This document shows, in pieces, positions 17,759 through 27,278 of a stretch of DNA of 64,000 nucleotides. The first letter of the stretch is position 1. Every line of letters begins with the position of its first letter. Below the pieces are notes generated by a model, which saw nothing but the letters and a program-made list of their open reading frames with translations, did not search any database and was not told the DNA's origin. Location: contig NZ_MSIF01000010.1 in assembly GCF_001921215.1 (NCBI RefSeq), positions 1 through 64,000 of the forward strand. The letters are read 5' to 3'. Position numbers and translations under genes: made by a program. Source of the stretch: Actinophytocola xinjiangensis (GTDB lineage: Bacteria > Actinomycetota > Actinomycetes > Mycobacteriales > Pseudonocardiaceae).

Positions 17759-19072
17759 CTAGTCGGTGAAGCCCGGTTGCCAGCGGGTGATCAGGTCACG
17801 GACGGGCAGTTCGGCGTCGAGTTGGCAGAGGATGCCGGTCGAGCCGCCGAGCACCCGGTGCAACATCAGGTACTGGGGCGGCAGGTTCAGTGACCGGCCG
17901 GTCCGGAAGTCCTGACCGCGCGTGTCGCCGACCCGCATCGCCTGCTCCTGCATCCAGCGGCGGGTGAAGTGGAACGTCTCCGTCCGCACCGGCTCCACGA
18001 ACGGCGCCAGGTACGTGAACACGTGCTCGGCCGCCAGTTCCCGCTGGTCAGCGCGAATGAAGTGCTCGTCCTGAAGCAGTGTCAGCAGCGCGCAGCTGTC
18101 GCCGTCGAGCGCCAGGCGGACCATCCGGCCGTGGGCCTCGGGCAGGCCGGTCGGCAGGTGGGCCACCGCGCCGAAGTCGATCACGCACAGCCGGCCGTCG
18201 TCGGTGAGCATGAAGTTGCCGGGGTGGGGGTCGGAGTGCAGCATCCCGACCCGCGCCGGCGACGAGTAGTGGAACTCGGCCAGCAGGTACCCGGCGCGGT
18301 TGCGCTCCTCGCGGCTGCCGTCGCGGATCACAGACGCCAGCGGCCGGCCCTCCACCCACTCGCTGACCAGCACCTTCGGGGCGCTGGCCACCACCCGGGG
18401 GACGATCACGTGCTCGTCGCCGGCGAACTCCTTGGCGAACGCGCGCTGGTTGGCCGCCTCCGAGCGGTAGTCCAGCTCCTCGCTCATCCGGTCGGTCAGC
18501 TCCTGGAGCAGCGGCTTGACCTCGGTCCCCGGCACCAGCATCTGGAACAGCCGGCTGAACCGCTGCAACTGGCGCAGGTCCGACAGCAGTGCCTGGTCAG
18601 CCCCCGGGTACTGCACCTTCACCGCCACCGCGCGCCCGTCGTGCCAGACCGCCCGGTGCACCTGGCCGATGCTCGCCGCCGCCGACGGGGTGTCGTCGAA
18701 GGAGGTGAACCGGTCGCGCCAGGAACGGCCGAGCTGCTCGGCCAGCACCCGGTGGGTGGCCTGGCGGCTCATCGGCGGCGCCGCCGACTGCAGCTTGGTC
18801 AGCGCCTCCCGGTAGGGCTCGGCGAACTCGCTGGGCACCGCCGCCTCGAACACCGACAGCGCCTGGCCGAACTTCATCGCCCCGCCCTTGAGCTGCCCGA
18901 GCACGGCGAACAGTTGCTCGGCGGTCTTGGCTGACAGCTCGGCGTTCACCTGCTCGGCGTTCTGCCCGACCAGGCGTTTCCCCCAACCGCCGACCGCTCG
19001 GCCGGCGACTCCGAGCGGGATGCTGGCGAGCCGGGCCGTTCGGGCCGCGGTCTTTCGAGGCATCTCCGTCAC
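17759..19072 (-). CDS. ABC1/ADCK (AarF-type) atypical kinase
   Basis: A 437-aa protein of the UbiB/ADCK family. It has the KxGQ motif (GGAMKFGQALS), the Ala-rich nucleotide loop AAASIGQVHRA, the VAVKVQYPG lysine, and the catalytic HSDPHPGNFML and DFGAVA motifs. Actinobacteria lack ubiquinone, so a menaquinone or other lipid role is inferred; the mycobacterial orthologue Rv3197 lies beside whiB7 and has been linked to drug tolerance. The GTG start forms a GTGA overlap with the upstream TOMM-like gene's stop; ATG19063 is the alternative. One operon with that gene. Confidence 0.9.
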   Translation of the reverse strand: MTEMPRKTAARTARLASIPLGVAGRAVGGWGKRLVGQNAEQVNAELSAKTAEQLFAVLGQLKGGAMKFGQALSVFEAAVPSEFAEPYREALTKLQSAAPPMSRQATHRVLAEQLGRSWRDRFTSFDDTPSAAASIGQVHRAVWHDGRAVAVKVQYPGADQALLSDLRQLQRFSRLFQMLVPGTEVKPLLQELTDRMSEELDYRSEAANQRAFAKEFAGDEHVIVPRVVASAPKVLVSEWVEGRPLASVIRDGSREERNRAGYLLAEFHYSSPARVGMLHSDPHPGNFMLTDDGRLCVIDFGAVAHLPTGLPEAHGRMVRLALDGDSCALLTLLQDEHFIRADQRELAAEHVFTYLAPFVEPVRTETFHFTRRWMQEQAMRVGDTRGQDFRTGRSLNLPPQYLMLHRVLGGSTGILCQLDAELPVRDLITRWQPGFTD

Positions 19073-20178
19073 GTTCTCGATTCTCTCAACTCGTCGTTGG
19101 TGTTCGCAGCAACATTGGAGCAGCTTGGAGCAGCGCCACAGGGGCACGACTCGTGCGCGGGCCACACACGGTGACGTACGGCGGTGTCGCCGAGGTCCAG
19201 TTCGATGGTCGCGGCGCACACCACCGGCGCGGCGACCAGGCCCCGGAGCCAGGCCAGCGCGTTGAGCGCCTCGCGCGCGGCGAGCGCCGCGGTGGCGTGC
19301 GTGCCGGCCAGGTCGGCGAGCTGGACCTGGCCGGCCAGCTGCAACGCGATCGCCGGCCACCGCTCGTCGCGGTCGCACCGGTGCAGGTCGGCGCAGCGCA
19401 GGCAGCTGGTGGTGCCGGGCACCACGAGCGGGCCGACGATCCCGGCGCCGTCGCGCATCCGCACCGCCAGGTGCGGGACGCCGGCGGCGTTCAGCTCGTC
19501 GATTCTGGCCGGCTCGTGGACGAGCGTGTCGGCCAACACGATCAGGTCGGGGCGGCGGTCGCGGCGTGGCGCGGTCGTGCGGACGGCGGCGTCGACCCTG
19601 GCCAGCGCGTCCTTGGCGGCGCCGGCCCGGCGGCGGCCGACGTCCTGCGCCAGGTAGCCGGTGCCGGTGTCCTCCGGGCGCACCGAGCCGCCGGCGGCGA
19701 CGTGCACCCAGCCGATCCCGGAGCCGGCCAGCAGGCAGGCGACGGCCACCGCGAGCCGGCCGTCGCCCTGGACGGTGACCGCGAGACCGCGCCGGGCGGC
19801 CGGGTCGTCCCGGGCCGGACGCTCACCGGGAGTGACGGCCGGGTCGAGGGCGGCGCGCATGGTGGCGGTCGACACATCGCCGGCCAGCCGGACGGGCAGC
19901 GGCAGCGCCTCGCTGGACGCGTCGGCCACCAGCCCTCGGGTGGCCAACGCCACCAGGGCGGTGCGCAGCGCCGGGCCGTGCTCGCCGAGGTCGTCGACCA
20001 GCTCGTCGACCCGTCGCCGGCCGTCCAGCTGGTGCAGGGCGGCGGCCACCGGTTCGGGCAGACCGGACAGGACGGCGGCGAGGCGGGAATCCAGGCCGAC
20101 CTGGACCTCGTCCGGACGGCGCCGGAATATTCGCAGGTCAGGGATTATTCTGGGGCGGATGGGAAGGTTGTGGTCCAC
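19069..20178 (-). CDS. ThiF/TOMM-type leader-binding (cyclodehydratase-like) protein
   Basis: About 369 aa, related to the E1-like (ThiF) part of azole/TOMM cyclodehydratases. The N-terminal winged-helix peptide-clamp region is ELVDDLGEHGPALRTALVAL. A Rossmann-like segment, RLAVAVACLLAGSGIGWVHV, follows. Zinc-type Cys pairs CLRCADLHRC and CPCGAAPSC are present. There is no precursor peptide or YcaO gene nearby, so a RiPP role is unlikely here; the mycobacterial orthologue also pairs with the ABC1 kinase. The start is uncertain: GTG20226 gives 385 aa, while GTG20178 better fits family N-termini. It overlaps the kinase by GTGA. Confidence 0.75.
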   Translation of the reverse strand: MDHNLPIRPRIIPDLRIFRRRPDEVQVGLDSRLAAVLSGLPEPVAAALHQLDGRRRVDELVDDLGEHGPALRTALVALATRGLVADASSEALPLPVRLAGDVSTATMRAALDPAVTPGERPARDDPAARRGLAVTVQGDGRLAVAVACLLAGSGIGWVHVAAGGSVRPEDTGTGYLAQDVGRRRAGAAKDALARVDAAVRTTAPRRDRRPDLIVLADTLVHEPARIDELNAAGVPHLAVRMRDGAGIVGPLVVPGTTSCLRCADLHRCDRDERWPAIALQLAGQVQLADLAGTHATAALAAREALNALAWLRGLVAAPVVCAATIELDLGDTAVRHRVWPAHESCPCGAAPSCSNVAANTNDELRESRT

Positions 20179-20301
20179 GGGACGAGCGTGCCTCGGGAGA
20201 CCGCGGGCGACGAAATCGTTATCCACACCCCGCCCAGTTGGCGGCCATTTCTGTGGACACGTGCTCCCGCGATGTCGGTCCTTGGTCGTAACGTGGCAAT
20301 C

Positions 20302-20832
20302 GTGTCCGAACCCCGCGTCGAGGTGCGAAGAAGCAAACGTCGTACCCGCACCGTCACCGCGTATCGAGACGGTGACTCGCTGATCGTGCTGATCCCCGCA
20401 CGCCTGTCAAAAGCGGAGGAAGCACACTGGGTGGCTGAGATGCAGCGCAAGCTGTTACGCGGCGAAACCAAGCGCCGGCCACCGACGAAGACGTCCGACG
20501 CGACCCTGTTGCGCCGGTGTCAGGAGCTGTCCGCGAAACACCTGAACGGCAGGGCCGAGCCGGCGAGCGTTCGCTGGGTCCCCCCGATGCGTACCCGTTG
20601 GGCGTCCTGCACGCCCTCCGACCGGTCCATCCGCGTCAGCGAGCACCTGCGCGACGTGCCGTCCTGGGTGCTGGACTACGTACTGGTACACGAGCTGGCC
20701 CACCTGCTGGTGGCGGCGCACAACGCCCGGTTCTGGGCACTCGTGCGTGACTACCCGAGGACCGACCGCGCGATCGGCTACCTGGAAGGACTGTCCGCGG
20801 CGGCCGGCCTGGGAATCACCGAGGAGGACTGA
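20302..20832 (+). CDS. YgjP-like (M48-type) zinc metallopeptidase
   Basis: A 176-aa single-domain zincin. The motif LVHELAHLLVAAHN gives HExxH with the downstream His/Asn ligands, and MRTRWASCTPSDRSIRVSEH is the YgjP/DUF45 signature. No membrane segment, so cytoplasmic. The frame is open far upstream; I chose GTG20302 because TAACGT (20289-20294) lies 7 nt before it (leaderless), with ATG20272 as alternative. It is divergent from the TOMM-like gene. Substrate unknown. Confidence 0.88.
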   Translation: MSEPRVEVRRSKRRTRTVTAYRDGDSLIVLIPARLSKAEEAHWVAEMQRKLLRGETKRRPPTKTSDATLLRRCQELSAKHLNGRAEPASVRWVPPMRTRWASCTPSDRSIRVSEHLRDVPSWVLDYVLVHELAHLLVAAHNARFWALVRDYPRTDRAIGYLEGLSAAAGLGITEED

Positions 20833-20877
20833 GGCGAACCGGAGCGGGGCCGGGGCACCTGCCCCGGCCCCGCCGGT

Positions 20878-22197
20878 TCACTTCTCGTCTTCTCCGCTGT
20901 CGCCGTTCTCGCGCTCGGCTCGCTCGGTGCGTTCGATCGCGGCGATCGGGTCGTCGTCGATGGCCGCGGCGCCGAGCCGGTCGGCGAAGTCCATCGGCTC
21001 GTCCAGGTCCTCGGCCGTGGGCACCAGGTCCGGGTGGGCCCACACGCCGTCCCGGACCTCGAGGCCGTGCCGGTCACCCACCAGCCGCCACAGCGCGGCG
21101 GCCGCCCGCAGCCGCCGGGGCCGCAGCTCGAGGCCGACGAGCGTGGCGAAGGTCTGCTCGGCCGGGCCACCGCTGGCACGGCGACGGCGCAGGGTCTCGC
21201 GCATCGCGTCGGCACCGGGCAGCCGGTCGGTCACCGCGTCGCCGACGACCACGTCGACCCAGCCCTCGACCAGGGCCAACAGCGTCTCCAACCGGGCCAG
21301 CGCGATCTGCTGCTCGGGGGTCGTCTGCGGTTCGAGCATGCCCGAGCGCATGGCGTCCTCGATCGACTGCGGGTTGGCCGGGTCGACCTGGGTGGCCAGC
21401 TGCTCCAGGGCGGAGGTGTCCACCCGGATGCCGCTGGCGAACTCCTCGACGGTGGCCAGCAGCCGCTGCCGCAGCCACGGGACGTGCGCGAACAGCCGCT
21501 GGTGGGCGGCCTCGCGGGCGGCGAGGAACACCATCACCTCGCTGCTGGGCCGCTCCAGGCCCTTGGTGAACTCCTCGATGTTGCCGGGGATCAGCGCGGC
21601 GGTCTCCGGCGGGCCGAGCGGCAGGCCGATGTCGGTCGAGGTCAGCACCTCGGAGGCGAGCTGGGCCAGCGCGTTGCCCAGCTGCGAGCCGAACGCCATG
21701 CCGCCCATCTGCCCGACCATCGACAGCAGCGGCCCGGCGGCCTGCTTCGCCTCGGCCGGCAGCGCCTCGACCCAGGCCCCGGACACCCGCCTGGCGACCG
21801 GGTCGCACAGTCGCTGCCAGGTGGGCAGCGTGTGCTCCACCCAGTCGCGGGAGGTCCACGAGCGGGCGCTGGTGGCGCCGGCCGGCAGGATGGTCACCGG
21901 GTCGAGCCACATCTCGGCCAGGTGCACCGCGTCGCGTACCGCGCTCACCGAGTCGGCCGGCGGTCCGAACCCGGGCTGGCCGGCGAGCTTCTGGAGGGCG
22001 ATCTGCTTGGCGAGGTCGTAGTTGACCGGACCGCTGGAGGTACCGGCCTGGCTGAGCATCTGGCCGAGCTGGCTGAGCATCTGGCCGAGCTGGTTGAACG
22101 CCTCGGCCGGGTTCTCCTGCCCGCCCTGGCCGGACGAGTCCTTCTTGTCACGGTCCTCAGGGTTCGGCGGCCCGAAGCCGAAGGGAAACTCGGTCAT
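20878..22197 (-). CDS. DUF2342 zincin-like protein
   Basis: A 439-aa protein of the actinobacterial DUF2342 ('zinc-dependent metalloprotease') family. The region aligned with the expected HExxH reads REAAHQRLFAHVPWLRQRL, so the first metal His is Arg and peptidase activity is doubtful. A second family block is ALARLETLLALVEGWVDVVV. The N-terminal 45 residues are Gly/Gln-rich with a LGQMLSQ repeat. ATG22197 follows TACCGT by 6 nt (leaderless). Divergent from the PDZ protease gene, as Rv3195/Rv3194c are. Confidence 0.85.
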   Translation of the reverse strand: MTEFPFGFGPPNPEDRDKKDSSGQGGQENPAEAFNQLGQMLSQLGQMLSQAGTSSGPVNYDLAKQIALQKLAGQPGFGPPADSVSAVRDAVHLAEMWLDPVTILPAGATSARSWTSRDWVEHTLPTWQRLCDPVARRVSGAWVEALPAEAKQAAGPLLSMVGQMGGMAFGSQLGNALAQLASEVLTSTDIGLPLGPPETAALIPGNIEEFTKGLERPSSEVMVFLAAREAAHQRLFAHVPWLRQRLLATVEEFASGIRVDTSALEQLATQVDPANPQSIEDAMRSGMLEPQTTPEQQIALARLETLLALVEGWVDVVVGDAVTDRLPGADAMRETLRRRRASGGPAEQTFATLVGLELRPRRLRAAAALWRLVGDRHGLEVRDGVWAHPDLVPTAEDLDEPMDFADRLGAAAIDDDPIAAIERTERAERENGDSGEDEK

Positions 22198-22277
22198 ATG
22201 TCCACGGTACGCGGCGTCGGCGCGCCGGTGACGCGCGGTGATCCGCCCGTGGAGAACACGCCGTACCCTTGCTGCTC

Positions 22278-23375
22278 GTGAGTGACGCACCGACGCCGTC
22301 GTTTCCGGCCGAACCCGAGCAGAACTCCGGTACCCGCCTGACCAGACGCGGGTGGACGATCGTGGCCAGCTTCGGGCTCGCGGCGGTGCTCGGCCTGATC
22401 GGCGGGCTGGTGCGGGTGCCGTACGTGTCGATCGGCCCCGGCCCCACCTACGACACCCTCGGTGAGGTCAACGACCAGGTCGTGGTCCAGGTCGAGGGGG
22501 AGCGCACCTACGAGACCAGCGGTCAGCTGCGGATGACCACGGTGTCGGTCAGCGACGACGTCACGCTGTTCGGCGCGCTGGGCATGTGGGTCAGCGGCCG
22601 GTACGCGCTGATGCCGCGTGACGAGTACTTCGGGCCCGGCCAGACCGAGGCGGACCTGGAGCGCGAGAACACCAAGATGTTCCAGAACTCGCAGAGCGAC
22701 GCCGAGGTGGCGGCCCTGCGGTACCTGGACTACCCGGTGATGGTCGTCGCGCAGGAGATCACCACCGGTGCACCGGCGGACTCGGTGCTGGAGCCGGGTG
22801 ACCGGTTGCTGGAGGTCAACGGCAAGCGGATCGCCGTGCAGGAGGACGTGCGCGAGGCGCTGGGCGGCACCAAGCCGGGCGACCGGGTGGAGATCACCTT
22901 CCAGCGCGGCGACGAGCCGCAGCGGACCGAGACGGTGACCCTCGGCAGGGCGTCGGACCACGGCTCCGACGACCGTGACGAGGGCTTCCTCGGCCTGGCG
23001 CCGGTGGACCGCGCCGACGTCGCGTTCGAGACGACGATCCACCTGGAGGACGTCGGCGGGCCGTCGGCCGGGCTGATCTTCGCGATGGCCATCGTCGACA
23101 AGCTGACCCCCGGCGAGCTGGAGAAGGGCCACACGGTGGCCGGCACCGGCGAGATCGACGTCAAGGGCAACGTCGGGCTGATCGGCGGGATCTCGTTCAA
23201 GCTGGTCGCCGCGCGCGAGGCCGGCGCGGAGACGTTCCTGGTGCCCGAGGGCAACTGCGCGGAGGCGAAGGCGAACGCGCCGGACGGGCTGCGGCTGGTG
23301 AAGGTCGACACCCTGGCCTCGGCCGTGGGCGCCCTGGAGGACCTGGACGCCGGCCGCACCCCGCCCAGCTGCTAG
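22278..23375 (+). CDS. Membrane-anchored PDZ-Lon protease (YlbL-like)
   Basis: A 365-aa protein with one N-terminal membrane helix (WTIVASFGLAAVLGLIGGLV), an extracytoplasmic PDZ domain (ADSVLEPGDRLLEVNGKRI) and a C-terminal S16 Lon-type peptidase domain. The catalytic Ser is in GGPSAGLIF and the Lys in GGISFKLVAA. It is expected to process secreted or membrane proteins. GTG22278 follows TACCCT (22264-22269) by 8 nt, consistent with leaderless expression. It shares a short divergent promoter region with the DUF2342 gene. Confidence 0.93.
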   Translation: MSDAPTPSFPAEPEQNSGTRLTRRGWTIVASFGLAAVLGLIGGLVRVPYVSIGPGPTYDTLGEVNDQVVVQVEGERTYETSGQLRMTTVSVSDDVTLFGALGMWVSGRYALMPRDEYFGPGQTEADLERENTKMFQNSQSDAEVAALRYLDYPVMVVAQEITTGAPADSVLEPGDRLLEVNGKRIAVQEDVREALGGTKPGDRVEITFQRGDEPQRTETVTLGRASDHGSDDRDEGFLGLAPVDRADVAFETTIHLEDVGGPSAGLIFAMAIVDKLTPGELEKGHTVAGTGEIDVKGNVGLIGGISFKLVAAREAGAETFLVPEGNCAEAKANAPDGLRLVKVDTLASAVGALEDLDAGRTPPSC

Positions 23376-23921
23376 CTAGCGCAGGGTCGACAGCAGCGCG
23401 TCGGTGAGGTTGGGCGCGAGCTCGGGGTGCTCGATGAGGTCGCCGTCGCCGTCGGTCCCGTCCTCGGGGCGCAGTCGCAGCAGGCAGGCGGTGGTGCCGT
23501 CGCGCAGGACGGCGGCGACCAGCCTGGCCTCGCGGCGGCGGGGGTGTTCGGCGGCGATGCGGCGCATGGCGTCGGACTCGGCGCTGGAGTAGCCGGTGGG
23601 CAGTGCGGCCTCGGCCTCGGGCGGCAGCACGACGATCTCCTGGGCGAGGGCGCAGCCGTGCACGGCCTCGGGCCACATGATCCCGGCGAGTGACTCGGCG
23701 AGGTCCTCGTCGGGCAGTGAGTCCTGGGCGATCGGGGTGAGCGCCGAGCCCTGGTCGACCTGACCGGCCAGTTCGGGTTCCCGTTCGACCAGCTCCGAGG
23801 TCGGGACCACGGCGAACAGCTGGGGCGGTTGGTCCCAGCCGGCGGTGGCGACGAACTCCTCGACCTCGCGGGCGAGGGCGGACAGCTGCTGGGCGGGGCT
23901 GGGGGACGGGCTGGACGGCAT
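23376..23921 (-). CDS. PPA1309 family protein
   Basis: A 181-aa acidic cytoplasmic protein matching the actinobacterial PPA1309 family, with the block WPEAVHGCALAQEIVVLPP and the C-terminal GDLIEHPELAPNLTDALL. GAGG lies 9 nt upstream of ATG23921; ATG23930 is possible. It abuts the convergent PDZ protease gene and is divergent from the UPF0182 gene. No function is established. Confidence 0.85.
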   Translation of the reverse strand: MPSSPSPSPAQQLSALAREVEEFVATAGWDQPPQLFAVVPTSELVEREPELAGQVDQGSALTPIAQDSLPDEDLAESLAGIMWPEAVHGCALAQEIVVLPPEAEAALPTGYSSAESDAMRRIAAEHPRRREARLVAAVLRDGTTACLLRLRPEDGTDGDGDLIEHPELAPNLTDALLSTLR

Positions 23922-24063
23922 GGTCACCATCCTCACCTATCCTCGCGTCAGGAAATCGACATACCCGGGCGGGAACCAGGCAGGGTGTGAATAGAGTTGG
24001 ACATCTAGGACAGCTCCTTGCCCTCGGTTCGGAGCCCGAAGACGCGATCCAGGAGAGTGCAGC

Positions 24064-27018
24064 GTGGCCACACGGCCCCCGATCGGGATGCCCAAGCTGT
24101 CCCGGCGCGCCAAGATACTGCTCAGCATCGCGGCCGGGGTCATCCTGCTGCTGCTGGTAGGCGCCCGGTTGCTCGACACCTATGTCGACTGGTTGTGGTT
24201 CGGCGAGGTGGGGTTCCGGTCTGTGTTCAGCACGGTCCTGCTGACCAGGATCGTGTTGTTCTTCGCGATCGGCCTGCTGGTCGGTGGCCTGCTGGCGGTG
24301 AGCCTGACCATCGCCTACCGCAGCCGTCCGGTGTTCGTGCCGGTCTCCGGGGCCGACGACCCGCTGGCCAGGTACCGCTCGACGATCGTGCAGCGGGTGC
24401 GGCTGTTCGGTATCGGTATCCCGGTGGTGGTCGGCCTGATCGCCGGCGCGACCGGGCAGGGCGACTGGCAGCCGGTGCAGCTGATGCTCAACGGCACCCC
24501 GTTCGGCCAGGTCGATCCGGAGTTCGGCAAGGACATCGGGTTCTACGCGTTCACGTTGCCGTTCGTCACCTGGTTGATCACCTGGCTTTATGTCGCGGTG
24601 ATCATCTCGCTGCTCGGCGCGATCGTGACGCACTACATCTTCGGTGGTATCCGTCTGGGCACCAAGGGCGACAACTTCTCCGTTCCGGCGCGCGTCCAGC
24701 TCTCGGTGACCGCCGGCGTGTTCGTCGTGGTGCTCGCGGTCGACTACTTCTTCGACCGTTACGAACTGCTCTTCTCCACGCGTAACGACCTGTTCGCCGG
24801 CGCGACGTACACCGATCTGAACGCGGTGCTGCCGGCGAAGCTGATCCTGATGTTCATCGCCGGGTTCTGTGCGGTGGCGTTCTTCGTCGGGGCGTTCGTG
24901 CGCAACCTCCAGCTGCCGGCGATCGCGATCGTGTTGCTGATCCTGTCCAGCATTCTGGTGGGCTGGGCGTGGCCGGCGGTGCTCGAACAGTTCTCGGTGA
25001 AGCCGAACGCGGCGGAGAAGGAAGCCGAATCGATCGAACGGAACCTGAAGGCCACCAAGACGGCGTTCGGGTTGACCGACGACAAGGTCGAGTACACCGA
25101 CTACGCGGGCAAGACCAGCGCGGAGCCGGCCGACATCCGTAACGACAAGGGCACGATCCCGAACATCCGGCTGCTCGACCCGAGCATCCTGTCCCGCACG
25201 TTCACCCAGCGCGAGGGCAACGAGAACTTCTACGGTTTCCCCGAGAAGCTCGACGTCGACCGCTACGAGGTCAACGGCAAGGTCCAGGACTACGTGGTCG
25301 CCGCCCGCGAGCTCGACCCGAACCGGCTGATCAACAACCAGACCTCGTGGATCAACAAGCACCTGGTCTACACGCACGGCAACGGGTTCGTCGCCGCGCC
25401 GGCGAACAAGATCAACCGCGCGCTCGGCGAGGACGAGTCCAGCGGTGAGGGTGGCTACCCGATCTTCACGGTAAGCGACCTGGACGCCATCAACGCCGAC
25501 CGGAACATGGACATCCCGGTCGAGGAACCCCGGATCTACTACGGGGAGCTGGCGACCGACTACGCGATCACCAACGCGCGGGGCGAGTTCGACACCTCGG
25601 CCGACCAGAACTACTCCTACGACGGCGAGGGCGGCGTCCCGGTCGGCGGCTGGTTCAACAGGTTCGTGTTCTTCGCCCACTACGGCGAGCGGAACATCCT
25701 GTTCAACGGGGACATCAACGAGAACTCGAAGATCATGTACAACCGTGATCCTCGGGAGCGCGTGCGCAAGGCCGCCCCGTGGCTGACGGTGGACGGCGAC
25801 CCGTACCCCGCGGTGGTGGACGGCCGGATCGTCTGGATCCTCGACGGCTACACCACGCTGGAGAACTACCCGTACGCGCAGCGGACCCCGCTGGGCGAGG
25901 CGACCCAGGACGCGTTGACCGGGGCCGGGGTGGCGCGGCAGGACAACCGCACCATCAGCTACATCCGCAACTCGGTCAAGGCGACGGTCGACGCGTTCGA
26001 CGGCACGGTGACGTTGCACGCGATCGACGAGAAGGACCCGGTGCTCAAGGCCTGGGAGCAGGTGTTCCCCGGCACGGTCAAGCACGGTGAGGTCGCCGAC
26101 AGCCTGCGTGAGCACTTCCGGTATCCGGAGGACCTGTTCAAGGTGCAGCGGGAGCTGCTGGCGCAGTACCACGTGGACGAGGCCGGACAGTTCTACTCGA
26201 CCCAGACGTTCTGGGACACCCCACCCGATCCGACCGGTGAGGGCGCGGCGAACGCGAACTCGCCCAAGCAACCGCCGTACTACGTGCTCGCGCAGGCCCC
26301 TGGGCAGGACAAGCCGACCTTCCAGATCACCAGCGCGATGACGTTGCTCAACCGGCAGTTCCTGGCGGCCTGGGTGTCGGTGTCCTCCGATCCCGAGGAC
26401 TACGGACAGTTCAAGGTCCTGCGACTACCCACGGAGGAACAGCCGCAGGGCCCGGTCCAGGTGCAGAACGCGTTCCGAACGACCGACGAGGTGACCGAGA
26501 ACAGAACCCTGTTCCAGAACCCCAGCGTCACGGTCAGATACGGAAACCTGCTGACACTACCGGTGGCTGACGGGTTGCTCTACGTCGAACCGATCTACAT
26601 CGAGCAGAAGGACGAGAACGCGTTCCCGCAACTCGCCAGGGTGCTCGTGTACTTCGGCGGTGACGTCGGGTTCGCCCCGACGCTCGACGAGGCGTTGGAC
26701 GACGTGTTCGGCGAGGGAAGTGGGGACGCGACGACCCCACCGGACTCCGAGACGCCGCCCGGTACCGAGACACCGCCACCGACGACGACCGAGCCACCGG
26801 CCGACGGTGGCCAGAGCCCGGAGATGTCGGCGGCGGTGGCCAAGATCGCGGACGCGTTGGGCCGGCTGAAGGACGCGAAGGCCAGCAACGACTTCGCGGC
26901 CGAGGGCCAGGCGCTGGCGGACCTGGACGCGGCGGTACGGGCCTACGAGGCGGCGTCCGCCGAGGCCGGCGGGGCGTCGACCCCGCCGTCCACCCCGCCG
27001 GGCAACGGCGGCGGCTGA
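24064..27018 (+). CDS. UPF0182 family large membrane protein
   Basis: A 984-aa protein with about seven membrane helices in the first ~300 residues (for example AKILLSIAAGVILLLLVGA and IVLFFAIGLLVGGLLAVSL), then a large extracytoplasmic domain and a Thr/Pro/Glu-rich linker near residues 890-925 ending in a helical Ala-rich tail. Orthologue of Rv3193c (992 aa). GTG24064 has AGGAGAG 8 nt upstream. Function is unknown despite wide conservation in actinobacteria; two strong terminators follow. Confidence 0.92.
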   Translation: MATRPPIGMPKLSRRAKILLSIAAGVILLLLVGARLLDTYVDWLWFGEVGFRSVFSTVLLTRIVLFFAIGLLVGGLLAVSLTIAYRSRPVFVPVSGADDPLARYRSTIVQRVRLFGIGIPVVVGLIAGATGQGDWQPVQLMLNGTPFGQVDPEFGKDIGFYAFTLPFVTWLITWLYVAVIISLLGAIVTHYIFGGIRLGTKGDNFSVPARVQLSVTAGVFVVVLAVDYFFDRYELLFSTRNDLFAGATYTDLNAVLPAKLILMFIAGFCAVAFFVGAFVRNLQLPAIAIVLLILSSILVGWAWPAVLEQFSVKPNAAEKEAESIERNLKATKTAFGLTDDKVEYTDYAGKTSAEPADIRNDKGTIPNIRLLDPSILSRTFTQREGNENFYGFPEKLDVDRYEVNGKVQDYVVAARELDPNRLINNQTSWINKHLVYTHGNGFVAAPANKINRALGEDESSGEGGYPIFTVSDLDAINADRNMDIPVEEPRIYYGELATDYAITNARGEFDTSADQNYSYDGEGGVPVGGWFNRFVFFAHYGERNILFNGDINENSKIMYNRDPRERVRKAAPWLTVDGDPYPAVVDGRIVWILDGYTTLENYPYAQRTPLGEATQDALTGAGVARQDNRTISYIRNSVKATVDAFDGTVTLHAIDEKDPVLKAWEQVFPGTVKHGEVADSLREHFRYPEDLFKVQRELLAQYHVDEAGQFYSTQTFWDTPPDPTGEGAANANSPKQPPYYVLAQAPGQDKPTFQITSAMTLLNRQFLAAWVSVSSDPEDYGQFKVLRLPTEEQPQGPVQVQNAFRTTDEVTENRTLFQNPSVTVRYGNLLTLPVADGLLYVEPIYIEQKDENAFPQLARVLVYFGGDVGFAPTLDEALDDVFGEGSGDATTPPDSETPPGTETPPPTTTEPPADGGQSPEMSAAVAKIADALGRLKDAKASNDFAAEGQALADLDAAVRAYEAASAEAGGASTPPSTPPGNGGG

Positions 27019-27033
27019 GGCGAGCAGCGGTAG

Positions 27034-27069
27034 GAGAACGGCCCCCGGCAGTTGCCGGGGGCCGTTCTC
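27034..27069 (+). terminator. Terminator of the UPF0182 gene
   Basis: GAGAACGGCCCCCGGCA and its exact complement around GT form a 17-bp perfect stem 15 nt after the stop codon. There is no long T-run. Confidence 0.85.
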
Positions 27070-27108
27070 GTGAACCGGTCGAATTCGGGCGGGAATGGCC
27101 GGGGAAAA

Positions 27109-27142
27109 GAACGACCCCCCGTCGCTGGACGGGGGGTCGTTC
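27109..27142. terminator. Second, bidirectional terminator before lsr2
   Basis: GAACGACCCCCCGTC-GCTG-GACGGGGGGTCGTTC is a 15-bp stem. On the minus strand it is followed by TTTT, so it can end lsr2. On the plus strand it backs up the terminator 40 bp upstream, whose stem it resembles. Confidence 0.8.
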
Positions 27143-27278
27143 TCGTTTCTGGGTGCTCGCGCTCCGCGGGCCACTGCGGGCAGGGAGCCAGTTTCTACTG
27201 TGGACACTCAGCCGGGCGGCCGGTGCCACGGTGGGACGCCGCGGGCACGGACGATCTTCGCCTTGCCGCTGGGGCGGG

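Noticed and set aside
19069-20178. RiPP (azole) biosynthetic cluster
   Set aside because: Only the ThiF/TOMM-like protein is present; precursor, YcaO and dehydrogenase genes are lacking.
19153-20301. N-terminal extension of the YgjP-type metallopeptidase
   Set aside because: The extension is antisense to the TOMM-like gene and low-complexity; a leaderless start at 20302 fits the family length.
23197-26271. 1,024-codon minus-strand frame
   Set aside because: Shadow of the UPF0182 gene; repetitive Arg/Asp/Val composition and no family.
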